A stretch of DNA of 29,120 nt from CAYJAZ01 sp964371865 (lineage in GTDB: Bacteria; Desulfobacterota; Desulfovibrionia; Desulfovibrionales; Desulfovibrionaceae), in contig CAYJOR010000032.1 of NCBI GenBank assembly GCA_964371865.1, positions 1 through 29,120 of the forward strand, written 5' to 3'. A program made the position numbers and the translations under genes. Shown here one piece after another: positions 1 to 6,808 of the stretch. Below the pieces are notes generated by a model. That model ran no database searches, was not told the DNA's origin, and saw only the letters and a list, made by a program, of their open reading frames with translations. Numbering within the stretch: the first letter of the stretch is position 1; each line of letters opens with the position of its first letter.

Positions 1-40
1 AGGTTTCCCCCTCTCAAACTCTCCCCCTTCCTTTCAAAAA
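1..40 (-). repeat. Dispersed G-rich palindromic repeat, copy 1 (cut by window edge)
   Basis: Read on the minus strand this stretch contains AAAGGAAGGGGGAG, five variable bases, then GAGAGGGGGAAAC. The same order of blocks is found on the plus strand just before and within the palindrome at 10498-10567, and a reduced form at 20256-20300. Only one arm is visible here because the window starts inside it. Confidence 0.6.
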
Positions 41-216
41 ACTTTTTAATTCTCAACACATTTAATTCATAGGAAAAAATCTAACTATGAGTGGTGTTGA
101 TACCTAAACTTTTATTTCAAAAAGATAAATTTCCTTCGGCAACTTTACAATTTGAAAAGATTTCTTCACTTTGAGGATAAAGGAAATAATTTTTTTGAAA
201 ATACTTTTTCCTTTTT

Positions 217-279
217 TCCGACGTAGGAGGAAAAAAGAAAAGGGGGTTGCAAAGGGAATCATTCCCTTTGCCCGTCGGA
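217..279. terminator. Nested hairpin at the 3' end of the racemase gene
   Basis: The inner palindrome at 249-271 has 11-bp perfect arms (GCAAAGGGAAT and its complement) around one base. Outer arms TCCGACG (217-223) and CGTCGGA (273-279) enclose it together with a purine-rich stretch. It lies 14 bases past the stop codon of the minus-strand racemase gene, and the minus-strand RNA would run into the complement of the purine-rich stretch, so a terminator or 3' stabilising structure is likely. Confidence 0.6.
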
Positions 280-292
280 GACAAAATGCCTT

Positions 293-1297
293 TTAATCAA
301 CTCTAAAGCCCATAGCGAGGGCATCGTTAGGGTCGATGATGTATTTGTTCATACCCGTGATATATGCAGAGCCTGAAACTTCAGGAACTCCGCCTTTATA
401 TCCACCAACATTAGCTTCTTCAACTATGCGAGCTCTGAATTGAGTTCCAATTACGCTTTCGTGGATAAATTCTTCATTAAGGGCTAGTTCACCTTTTGCA
501 AATAGTGAAGCTACTCTTGCTGATGTACCAGTACCACATGGTGATCTATCAACTGAACTTGGCAAGAAGATAACCGTATTTCTGTAAGATGCATTAGGAT
601 CGTCAGGTTGAGTACAGAACATTACGTGAGTGATAACATTAATAAACGGCTGTTCAGGGTGTTGGAACTTCACTGCTTTACGTACAGCTTCACCAAAAAG
701 TTGAGCGCATTTTGTGATGTCAGCCAAGTGACCTGAACGAAGATTTAGGTTGAAGTGGCTTGCATCTGTAATTGCATATGTGTTTCCGCCATAAGCCACA
801 TCATAAGGAACTTTTCCAAAGCCTTCAACTTCTACTTCACCTTGAGCATAGAGGAATGACGCCACGTTTTTGAAAGCAACACTTTTTACTCTATTATTTT
901 CAATAGTCACTTTTGTGCGTACCAAGCCTGCTGCTGTATCGATATTAACATCCATCACATCGCCTTGCATTGGAATTCTGCCGGATTCAACCATTGCTGT
1001 GATAGATCCGATTGTTGAGTGTCCACACATTGGCATAAAGCCGCCGGCATCAATAAATAAAATACCCATATGAGCTTCAGGGTGGCAAGGCTCTACCCAG
1101 ATTGTTCCTGACATACAACTATGACCACGTGGTTCAAGCATTGTACAAGTACGTACCCAATCTAAATTCTCAACAGCGTATTGCATTTTTTCTGCCATTG
1201 TTGAACCTTTGATTGTTGGAACTCCTGCGATAAGGTTACGTGTTGGGTTTCCGGCTGTATGAGTATCAATTGACTCAAAAACGTGTTTAGCGAACAT
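293..1297 (-). CDS. Proline racemase / 4-hydroxyproline 2-epimerase family protein
   Basis: A cytoplasmic cofactor-independent epimerase of 334 residues, the normal length for the family. Both catalytic cysteines are visible: Cys91 in MCGHSTIGS and Cys254 in DRSPCGTGTSAR. Retaining the second cysteine argues against trans-3-hydroxyproline dehydratase, which has Thr there. It would convert trans-4-hydroxy-L-proline to cis-4-hydroxy-D-proline (or racemise proline). The context, third gene of an operon with a DapA-family lyase and a FAD amine oxidoreductase, favours hydroxyproline epimerase. The ATG start has GAGGAT six bases upstream. A 222-base spacer containing an inverted-repeat element separates it from the preceding gene. 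Substrate choice between proline and hydroxyproline cannot be settled by eye. Confidence 0.93.
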   Translation of the reverse strand: MFAKHVFESIDTHTAGNPTRNLIAGVPTIKGSTMAEKMQYAVENLDWVRTCTMLEPRGHSCMSGTIWVEPCHPEAHMGILFIDAGGFMPMCGHSTIGSITAMVESGRIPMQGDVMDVNIDTAAGLVRTKVTIENNRVKSVAFKNVASFLYAQGEVEVEGFGKVPYDVAYGGNTYAITDASHFNLNLRSGHLADITKCAQLFGEAVRKAVKFQHPEQPFINVITHVMFCTQPDDPNASYRNTVIFLPSSVDRSPCGTGTSARVASLFAKGELALNEEFIHESVIGTQFRARIVEEANVGGYKGGVPEVSGSAYITGMNKYIIDPNDALAMGFRVD

Positions 1298-1327
1298 AGT
1301 TATATCCTCATAAAGTTATAAGATTAC

Positions 1328-1480
1328 TAGGGTATGTTTCTAAATTAAGAAATTTTATGGAATTTTCAACAAAAAGGGATTTTTTATGAAGTGCAAAATA
1401 TAAAAATACACATAAACTGAATAAAAAATCATCTCTTTGACAGAAAAAGCGCAAAATAATGAATTTAGAAAAACACCCTA
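1328..1480. repeat. 153-bp inverted-repeat-bounded element between two operon genes
   Basis: The left end TAGGGTATGTTTCTAAATT (1328-1346) is complementary to the right end AATTTAGAAAAACACCCTA (1462-1480) at 17 of 19 positions. Inside, GATTTTTTAT and ATAAAAAATC form a second inverted pair. The TAGGGT-GTTTCT ends closely resemble the compact hairpin at 26413-26446. It could be a non-autonomous MITE-like element or a processing/attenuation structure within the operon. No clear target-site duplication was seen. Confidence 0.5.
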
Positions 1481-1519
1481 ACAAAAAACTAAGGTAGATT
1501 TCAACCTACCCACAAAATT

Positions 1520-2689
1520 TTATAAGAAACGTGAAAGTGAAAAAGCTTTCATCTCTTCACGGTCTAAATTTCTTTCTTGAATAATATCAAGCATTAGTTC
1601 ACCGGTTACAAGGCTAAGCCCTATACCATTTCCTTCGTGTGCCGTTGCTAAATATAAGCCGTCGACAGGACTTTTTGAAATGATAGGCTTACTGTCAGGC
1701 GAGCATGGTCTTACACCTGAGTAGCTACGAATAATTTTAGCTTCCTTAAACTTAGGGAAGAACTGAATTGTTCTTTGTGCTTGCGCTTTCAAAACTGCCG
1801 GATGAGGTTCTGTATCCATACCAACAAATCGGCGGCTACTACCCATAAGAATAGTATTATCAGCGCTTGGTTCTAAAACCATAGCAACTCCAAAGAGTTC
1901 CATTTCCGGCGAAACACCCGGGCGTTTTACTCCGCCTTTTGCAGCTAAGTAGCCAAATTCAGCGTAGTTTTTAGTAATAAGACCCTTAACCTTTTCAGTT
2001 ACAAGTACAGATCCTTGACGTGGGCGAACCGGTAAATTAAAGTCAAGACTATAAGTCAATAAAGGTGACCACGCACCTGCACAAATAATTACATTTGTAC
2101 ATTTTATGATACCTTTATCCGTTTCAACGGCATAAACCTTGCCATTATTTTTTAAAATTCTGGTTGCTGTAGTATAATTAAAAACCCTACCGCCATACTC
2201 CTTACCTCTTTGGCATAAACCAAAAACTAGACGCATAGGATTGAGCTTAGAATCGCTCATAAAATTTAAACAAGCAACAATATGGTCAGCCACGTGCGGT
2301 TCGTGATATCTTAGCTCTTTTTGATCCCAAAGATTTGCTTGCAAACCTTCACTAAGCTTACCTTCCAAAGTAGATTGTAATGTAGGCAAATCCGCTTCAT
2401 TATCCACTAAAAGCCCAATACCGTCAGTTTCAAATTGAATATCTACCGGTAAATCTTTGGCTATTTCAGGGAAAAGATCCAAGCCTTTCTTACAAAAACG
2501 GCTAAAAAGTCCCGGAGGGCTATCATAAGTAACCGCGTGCCCATCACATCTTTTACTGCTTCCCCACGGGCATTCGCCACGTTCAACCAAAACAGTATCT
2601 ATATTATTCTTTGTCAAATAATAAAATACTGCCGCCCCTATGGCTCCGCCACCAATGACAACAGTATGTGCAAATTCTTCTTTTTTCAT
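1520..2689 (-). CDS. FAD-dependent amine oxidoreductase (DadA-like), probable D-hydroxyproline dehydrogenase
   Basis: A 389-residue DAO/DadA-family flavoprotein. The N-terminus has the dinucleotide-binding motif VVIGGGAIGAAV (residues about 10-21) followed by the family's Glu/Arg region (LVERGECPWGSS). The C-terminal part carries the second FAD-contacting segment (ATAHEGNGIGLSLVTGELM). In hydroxyproline catabolism such an enzyme oxidises cis-4-hydroxy-D-proline to 1-pyrroline-4-hydroxy-2-carboxylate, passing electrons to a quinone or carrier. It lies between the DapA-family lyase and the epimerase on the same strand, which supports this role. The ATG has only a weak Shine-Dalgarno (GAG 10 bases upstream). 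Glycine or other D-amino acid oxidation cannot be excluded. Confidence 0.88.
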   Translation of the reverse strand: MKKEEFAHTVVIGGGAIGAAVFYYLTKNNIDTVLVERGECPWGSSKRCDGHAVTYDSPPGLFSRFCKKGLDLFPEIAKDLPVDIQFETDGIGLLVDNEADLPTLQSTLEGKLSEGLQANLWDQKELRYHEPHVADHIVACLNFMSDSKLNPMRLVFGLCQRGKEYGGRVFNYTTATRILKNNGKVYAVETDKGIIKCTNVIICAGAWSPLLTYSLDFNLPVRPRQGSVLVTEKVKGLITKNYAEFGYLAAKGGVKRPGVSPEMELFGVAMVLEPSADNTILMGSSRRFVGMDTEPHPAVLKAQAQRTIQFFPKFKEAKIIRSYSGVRPCSPDSKPIISKSPVDGLYLATAHEGNGIGLSLVTGELMLDIIQERNLDREEMKAFSLSRFL

Positions 2690-2725
2690 GGACTTAGCTC
2701 GTGAATGTGTTAATAAATATATTTG

Positions 2726-2778
2726 TACTTTTTACTTCTCTACACTCCTACAAGAAAAGCGTAGAAAAGTAAAAAGTA
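2726..2778. other. Intercistronic stem-loop
   Basis: TACTTTTTACTTCTCTAC (2726-2743) pairs with GTAGAAAAGTAAAAAGTA (2761-2778) at 17 of 18 positions around a 17-base loop. It sits between the DapA-family gene and the flavoprotein gene of one operon, so it is likely an mRNA stability or partial-termination structure. Confidence 0.6.
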
Positions 2779-2800
2779 GGATTATAACTATTTGATGATA

Positions 2801-3682
2801 CTATGAAAGTTTAATTTCTTTCAATAAAGCATCACAGCTTGCTTTAACATCGTCAGAAATCGGAAGTCTTGGCAAGCGAAGATTACCTGAGCAGTAACCT
2901 TGTTGTTTAGCGATATATTTAGCAACTTGCCATAATTCGCCTGTATCTTCAAGTAAACGAAGGAAAGGAAGAAGATCTTTATAGATTGGACGAGCTTCTT
3001 CTAATTTTCCTGCTTTCACAAGTTCAAACAATTGTGAACACATTTTAGGTGCAAAGTTTGCTGCAACACAAACCCAACCTTGAGCGCCCATAACAAAGCT
3101 TTCCATTGCTAATGTTTCACATCCGCAGAAAGGAACAACTTTACCATCGAGTTCATCAACTACACGGGTAAGGCGTTGCATTACACCTGTTGATTCTTTA
3201 ATGTATTCCATCATAGGAAGTTCAACAATACGAGCTATTGTTTCATGTTCAATATCAAAACCAGCACTACCTGGGTTGTTGTAAACCATTACAGGGAGTT
3301 TTGCGTTTTCTGATAGAACTTTGTAGAAATTATAGATTTCTTCTTGATTCAAGTGAAGTGCCGGTGGTAAACACATAACACCAGCTGCACCTATTGAATG
3401 TGCGTGTTCAACTAACTCAAGAACATCTGTAACTTTCAACGCTACACAGCCAATAGCAACAGGAACTCTGCCGGCTACTGTTTTAATAACAAATTCAGCA
3501 TATTCTTTACGCTCTGCCATTGTCAAAGCTGAAAATTCACCTGTTGCGCCTACAGGTAAAAGACCATGTACACCTGAAGCTAAAAGCCATTCAATATGTT
3601 TTTTTGCATCGTCAAAGTTAATGCTAGCATCAGCGTTAAAGTGAGTTACTGTAACCGCATAAATACCTTGAAGCTTACTCAT
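2801..3682 (-). CDS. DapA/NanA-family lyase, probable 1-pyrroline-4-hydroxy-2-carboxylate deaminase
   Basis: A 293-residue class I aldolase-fold enzyme of the dihydrodipicolinate synthase family. Visible signatures are GATGE (residues 45-49), the catalytic Tyr134 in YNNPG, and the Schiff-base Lys162 in YIKESTG. The family also includes N-acetylneuraminate lyase and the hydroxyproline-pathway deaminase that makes alpha-ketoglutarate semialdehyde. Co-transcription with an epimerase and an amine oxidoreductase makes the last the best reading. It is the first gene of the operon, with a strong Shine-Dalgarno (CGGAGGA) before ATG and a sigma-54 promoter 53 bases upstream. A true dapA is unlikely in this setting. 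Confidence 0.9.
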   Translation of the reverse strand: MSKLQGIYAVTVTHFNADASINFDDAKKHIEWLLASGVHGLLPVGATGEFSALTMAERKEYAEFVIKTVAGRVPVAIGCVALKVTDVLELVEHAHSIGAAGVMCLPPALHLNQEEIYNFYKVLSENAKLPVMVYNNPGSAGFDIEHETIARIVELPMMEYIKESTGVMQRLTRVVDELDGKVVPFCGCETLAMESFVMGAQGWVCVAANFAPKMCSQLFELVKAGKLEEARPIYKDLLPFLRLLEDTGELWQVAKYIAKQQGYCSGNLRLPRLPISDDVKASCDALLKEIKLS

Positions 3683-3734
3683 GATAATAAATCCTCCGAG
3701 TTGTTGTCAGTTATTATTGTATAGTTCTATATAT

Positions 3735-3749
3735 GCAACTTCAATTCCA
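3735..3749 (-). promoter_or_regulatory. Sigma-54 (-24/-12) promoter of the hydroxyproline operon
   Basis: Minus strand reads TGGAATTGAAGTTGC followed by AT. GG and GC are separated exactly as in the consensus TGGCAC-N5-TTGC, and the element is followed by W. Transcription should start near 3723, giving a leader of about 40 bases. Three candidate activator sites lie upstream. Confidence 0.85.
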
Positions 3750-3822
3750 CTGATTATAACCAACTGATATAAATATATTTTTTAGATAATTCAAAACATT
3801 TTACAGTGAGCTATACAAAAAA

Positions 3823-3839
3823 ATGTATCAAAACAATAC
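3823..3839 (-). promoter_or_regulatory. Candidate activator binding site (UAS 1)
   Basis: Minus strand reads GTATTGTTTTGATACAT, 16 of 17 identical to the site at 3867-3883. It is a GTAT-N7-ATAC dyad centred about 108 bp upstream of the expected start of the hydroxyproline operon. Confidence 0.7.
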
Positions 3840-3866
3840 TATTATTTCTTAGAATTTAAAGATAAT

Positions 3867-3883
3867 GTATTATTTTGATACAT
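3867..3883 (+). promoter_or_regulatory. Candidate activator binding site (UAS 2)
   Basis: GTATTATTTTGATACAT. It faces UAS 1 as an inverted copy with centres 44 bp apart, about four helical turns, placing both on one face of the DNA. Confidence 0.7.
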
Positions 3884-3937
3884 ATTTAATTTTTTCAATG
3901 TTTTTATCTCTCATAGCGCTTAACATAACAAATATTT

Positions 3938-3954
3938 GTATTTATTTGATACAG
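3938..3954 (+). promoter_or_regulatory. Candidate activator binding site (UAS 3, weaker)
   Basis: GTATTTATTTGATACAG keeps the GTAT-N7-ATAC dyad but differs in the centre and last base. It lies just beyond the 3' end of the activator gene, about 220 bp upstream of the expected transcription start. Confidence 0.55.
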
Positions 3955-3974
3955 CTAGAGAATTTTCTGCAAGA

Positions 3975-5957
3975 TTATAAATTATACTCAATATTTAGTT
4001 GTTTGATTTTTCTATATAAAGTGCAGCGTGCAATTCCTAATTGTTTTGCTGTATTACTTATATTTCCATTTTGACTTATTAAAGCATCGTGTATAATTTT
4101 TTTCAAATTATCTTCAATACTACTGTTCTTGGAAAGAGTAATTTCAGTTGTACTGTCACCTAATCTTGCTATATGCTCAGGCAAGTGACTCAGATTTATA
4201 TTATCATTTTCAGAAAGCAAGAATGCGCGTTCGCATATGTTTTCAAGTTCTCTTATGTTTCCCGGCCAGCTATAGTTTTGCAAAGCTGTTAGTGCACTCT
4301 CTTCAAATATCTTCTTAGTAATTTTTCTTGTAATAAGCAATTTATTCAAAAAGAGGTTAGCAAGTATTGGAATATCGTTTTTTCTTGCACGAAGAGGTGG
4401 GATTAATATTTCTATGACATTCAATCTATAGTACAAATCCTCACGAAATTCTCCGTTTTCGACAGCTTTTTTTAAATCTTTATTTGTTGCGGCTATTACT
4501 CTTGTATTGATTGATATAGATTTTCTGCCACCTATTGGAACAATAGACATCTGTTGCAGTGCACGCAATAACTTTGCTTGCATTTCTAAAGGAAGACTAT
4601 TTACTTCATCAAGAAATAAAGTTCCGTTATTTGCAAGCTCCATTTTACCGACCATACCTTCTTTTTTTGCGCCTGTAAAAGCACCTTCAACATACCCAAA
4701 TAGTTCAGATTCTAATAAATCTCTCGGTATTGCAGCGCATGAAATTGCTACAAAAGGCCCTGTTGCAAAAGGACTTGCATTATGTATTGACTGGGCAAAT
4801 AACTCTTTACCTGTTCCATTTTCACCCGATAATAGTATTTTAAAACTCGAGCTTGAAGCTCTATTTGCAAGTTTAATTTGTTCTTTGAGGTTAGCATCAT
4901 TTCCTATAATATCGTCAAAATAATATTCGGCTCTATTTCCGGTAATATCAAAAAAATCCTTTACTTTATTCATGGATATCATTGTACCACATGGAGTAAA
5001 GTCTTTTGTTTGAAGCGAAATAAATTGGCAGTCTAACTTTTGCACACCTCTATGAGTAATAACATTAAGTGTATAACTTCCGTTTCTACTTGTATTAACA
5101 ATATGCTCTACTTTTTTTAGCTCACTTTGAGGGAATATATCATAGAGTGTATTTTTTTCAAAGTCTAATTTTAGATTTAAAAACTGTAGTGCTTTTTTAT
5201 TTGCATAGGAAATTTGCCCTGTTTCATCAAGAGTAACCATATACTTAGGAAGTGCATTTTGGAAAGATTCAAACATAGCATTATATCTTTTTTCATTTTC
5301 AAGCAAATTTCCCTCCCTCAAGCGAAGAGATATTCCATCAGCACATGATTGGGCAAGCGCTAAAGTATGGGATGTGGTTGATGAAGACTTATTTGATATC
5401 GATATTGCCGCTATAATAGTTTTATCATAATTATAGATTGGAGCTGAAACACATTTCCAATTATGCCAAAATTTATTGTAATGCTCTGCACCTTTTAAGC
5501 TTATTGCTTTACGTGCTATAATTGAAAGAGTCAAAGCTGATGAACCAATCGACTTTATACTTCTATCTGCACCTTTCACATTGTAACTTTTATACCCTTC
5601 TTGCATAGCCTTAGAATCACCTACAACATCAAGCACAAAACCAGAAGATTCCATAAGTGTTGCAATACAGCCGGAATCTTCAATAGACGCCGCAAGCATT
5701 TTCAACATAGGTTCAGCCGCCTCCAGTAAAACTTTATGCTTGAAAAGCAGAGCTGACATATCCTTTTTATTTAGGATATTGGGAGTTTGCATAAGAATAG
5801 GGTCGATATTATTTTTTTTGCTTAAGCTCCATCCTTCTAGCACATACTTTGGAATATCGTAACCGTCTAAAGATTCTCCACGGATAAATTTATTCCAAGC
5901 TTCCATTATATTTTTTTCATAATTTTCTGAAGACTGATCTATATACCTTGTAACCAT
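3975..5957 (-). CDS. Sigma-54-dependent transcriptional activator (GAF-PAS-AAA+-Fis HTH)
   Basis: A 660-residue enhancer-binding protein. An N-terminal GAF-like sensor region (about 70-215) is followed by a PAS-like region (about 225-335), a complete AAA+ domain (about 345-580) and a C-terminal Fis-type helix-turn-helix (AKQLGIARCTLYRKIKQL). The AAA+ domain has Walker A GENGTGKE (378-385), an intact GAFTGA loop (425-430) that contacts sigma-54, and Walker B GTLFLDE. The layout is AcoR/PrpR-like, and the sensor probably binds a small metabolite such as hydroxyproline or a pathway intermediate. It sits between two sigma-54 promoters on divergent operons with shared upstream dyads, so it probably controls both. 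The start ATG has GGGGGT five bases upstream, and a dyad 25 bases upstream suggests autoregulation. Confidence 0.95.
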   Translation of the reverse strand: MVTRYIDQSSENYEKNIMEAWNKFIRGESLDGYDIPKYVLEGWSLSKKNNIDPILMQTPNILNKKDMSALLFKHKVLLEAAEPMLKMLAASIEDSGCIATLMESSGFVLDVVGDSKAMQEGYKSYNVKGADRSIKSIGSSALTLSIIARKAISLKGAEHYNKFWHNWKCVSAPIYNYDKTIIAAISISNKSSSTTSHTLALAQSCADGISLRLREGNLLENEKRYNAMFESFQNALPKYMVTLDETGQISYANKKALQFLNLKLDFEKNTLYDIFPQSELKKVEHIVNTSRNGSYTLNVITHRGVQKLDCQFISLQTKDFTPCGTMISMNKVKDFFDITGNRAEYYFDDIIGNDANLKEQIKLANRASSSSFKILLSGENGTGKELFAQSIHNASPFATGPFVAISCAAIPRDLLESELFGYVEGAFTGAKKEGMVGKMELANNGTLFLDEVNSLPLEMQAKLLRALQQMSIVPIGGRKSISINTRVIAATNKDLKKAVENGEFREDLYYRLNVIEILIPPLRARKNDIPILANLFLNKLLITRKITKKIFEESALTALQNYSWPGNIRELENICERAFLLSENDNINLSHLPEHIARLGDSTTEITLSKNSSIEDNLKKIIHDALISQNGNISNTAKQLGIARCTLYRKIKQLNIEYNL

Positions 5958-5981
5958 ACTACCCCCAAAAAGCTAAAAAAT

Positions 5982-5998
5982 GTTGTATTTTGATACAT
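5982..5998 (+). promoter_or_regulatory. Candidate activator binding site (UAS 4)
   Basis: GTTGTATTTTGATACAT, 15 of 17 identical to UAS 2. Its edge is 25 bases from the activator's start codon, so it could mediate autoregulation as well as acting on the divergent operon. Confidence 0.65.
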
Positions 5999-6159
5999 AA
6001 TTAATTTCACAATAATTTATTGCCTAACAATATGCAAGTAAAAAAATAAAACAAGTGTATCTATATGATATATTTATTTTTTTATTATTTTTTTTAGAAA
6101 ATAGAATAATTATATATTGTAAAATTATTTTTCATTTTTTTTCTAACTCTTTTGCAATT

Positions 6160-6176
6160 GATTTTTTTTGATACAT
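6160..6176 (+). promoter_or_regulatory. Candidate activator binding site (UAS 5)
   Basis: GATTTTTTTTGATACAT, 14 of 17 identical to UAS 2, with the TTTTGATACAT half perfect. It is centred about 149 bp upstream of the expected start of the oxidoreductase operon, a usual enhancer distance. Confidence 0.6.
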
Positions 6177-6290
6177 AAAAATACTTCCTACTAGATATCT
6201 TGTGTCAAAACGAAACAACTTTATATACTATAAAAAACATAAAGAAAAGGATTTTGTTTATTTTCTAGAGTAATGGGGAAGTTTTAGAAT

Positions 6291-6305
6291 TGGAACTTCT
6301 CTTGC
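6291..6305 (+). promoter_or_regulatory. Sigma-54 (-24/-12) promoter of the aldehyde oxidoreductase operon
   Basis: TGGAACTTCTCTTGC followed by AT has exact -24/-12 spacing. It shares TGGAA and TTGCAT with the promoter of the divergent hydroxyproline operon. The expected start is near 6317, giving a leader of about 105 bases. Confidence 0.85.
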
Positions 6306-6370
6306 ATTATTAAAGACCATCTACTGGAAAAGAATCCTCGGAAAATCGTAGGCGAACAAGAATGCGTTAA

Positions 6371-6410
6371 TTTACTTTTGCTTGCGATAGAAGAATTCTG
6401 CAAAAGTTAA
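6371..6410 (+). other. Leader hairpin just before the first ribosome binding site
   Basis: TTTACTTTTGC (6371-6381) pairs with GCAAAAGTTAA (6400-6410) at 10 of 11 positions, loop 18 bases. The stem ends directly before AGGAG of the first reading frame, so it could affect translation or mRNA stability. Confidence 0.45.
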
Positions 6411-6421
6411 TAGGAGAATAT

Positions 6422-6781
6422 ATGTTTTCTTTACAAAGAACTTTACTAGGTGCGATTTTTCTCATTATTGGAGCAGTCTTTTTCAAAATGACACTGAATC
6501 CCACATCAATGCTTTTTGTTAACCCAAACGCACTAGGAATTATGACATATCCAAACTGGCTTATCATAGCATGCCTTATGGCAAGCGTTATTTATATCGT
6601 AGTTTCTATCAATAAATCTCTGCACGGGCAAACTAAAGGTATTCTTATGGGTATTGCGAGGCTATTTTTAGCAACTAACGGAACAACCCCAAACAATGGT
6701 GAAGTGCGCTTCTCATTTTGTATTCCGACTATGATTGCAGGAGGAGGGTGTGTAGTGCGCTCTTCTTCAAGAATAATTTAG
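6422..6781 (+). pseudogene. Chimeric remnant of a tripartite tricarboxylate transporter (TctB start joined to TctA interior)
   Basis: An open frame of 119 residues with a good start (AGGAG, ATG). Residues 1-65 hold two membrane segments (about 7-23 and 46-63) and look like the N-terminal half of a small TctB subunit. Residues 72-109 (KGILMGIARLFLATNG and then NNGEVRFSFCIP) resemble an interior stretch of TctA, which in that family reads K-x2-L-x3-IGL-x-LATVG...TG-x2-RFTF. The rest (GGGCVVRSSSRII) fits neither. A TctB of about 150 residues and a TctA of about 500 are both absent, so an internal deletion joining the two genes is the simplest explanation. Direct repeats AGTGCGCT at 6713 and 6754 sit in the tail. 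Assignment rests on remembered family patterns. Confidence 0.6.
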
Positions 6782-6808
6782 ACGAAAAATCTAGAGAAGG
6801 ATAAAATT

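Larger units (their letters stand above)
5958..6421. other. Divergent regulatory region between activator gene and aldehyde oxidoreductase operon
   Basis: A gene-free, very AT-rich stretch of 464 bp. It holds two good copies and one degenerate copy (TGTATC-N5-GATATA near 6056) of the upstream dyad, a sigma-54 promoter at 6291-6305 and a leader hairpin at 6371-6410. Confidence 0.8.

Noticed and set aside
293..3682. D-proline reductase (Stickland) interpretation of the racemase locus
   Set aside because: No PrdA/PrdB-like genes are present; the DapA-family lyase and FAD oxidoreductase fit hydroxyproline oxidation better.
3865..4074. Plus-strand open frame of 69 codons before and over the activator's 3' end
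   Set aside because: It runs antisense over the conserved helix-turn-helix coding region and through the operator-like dyads; no ribosome site.
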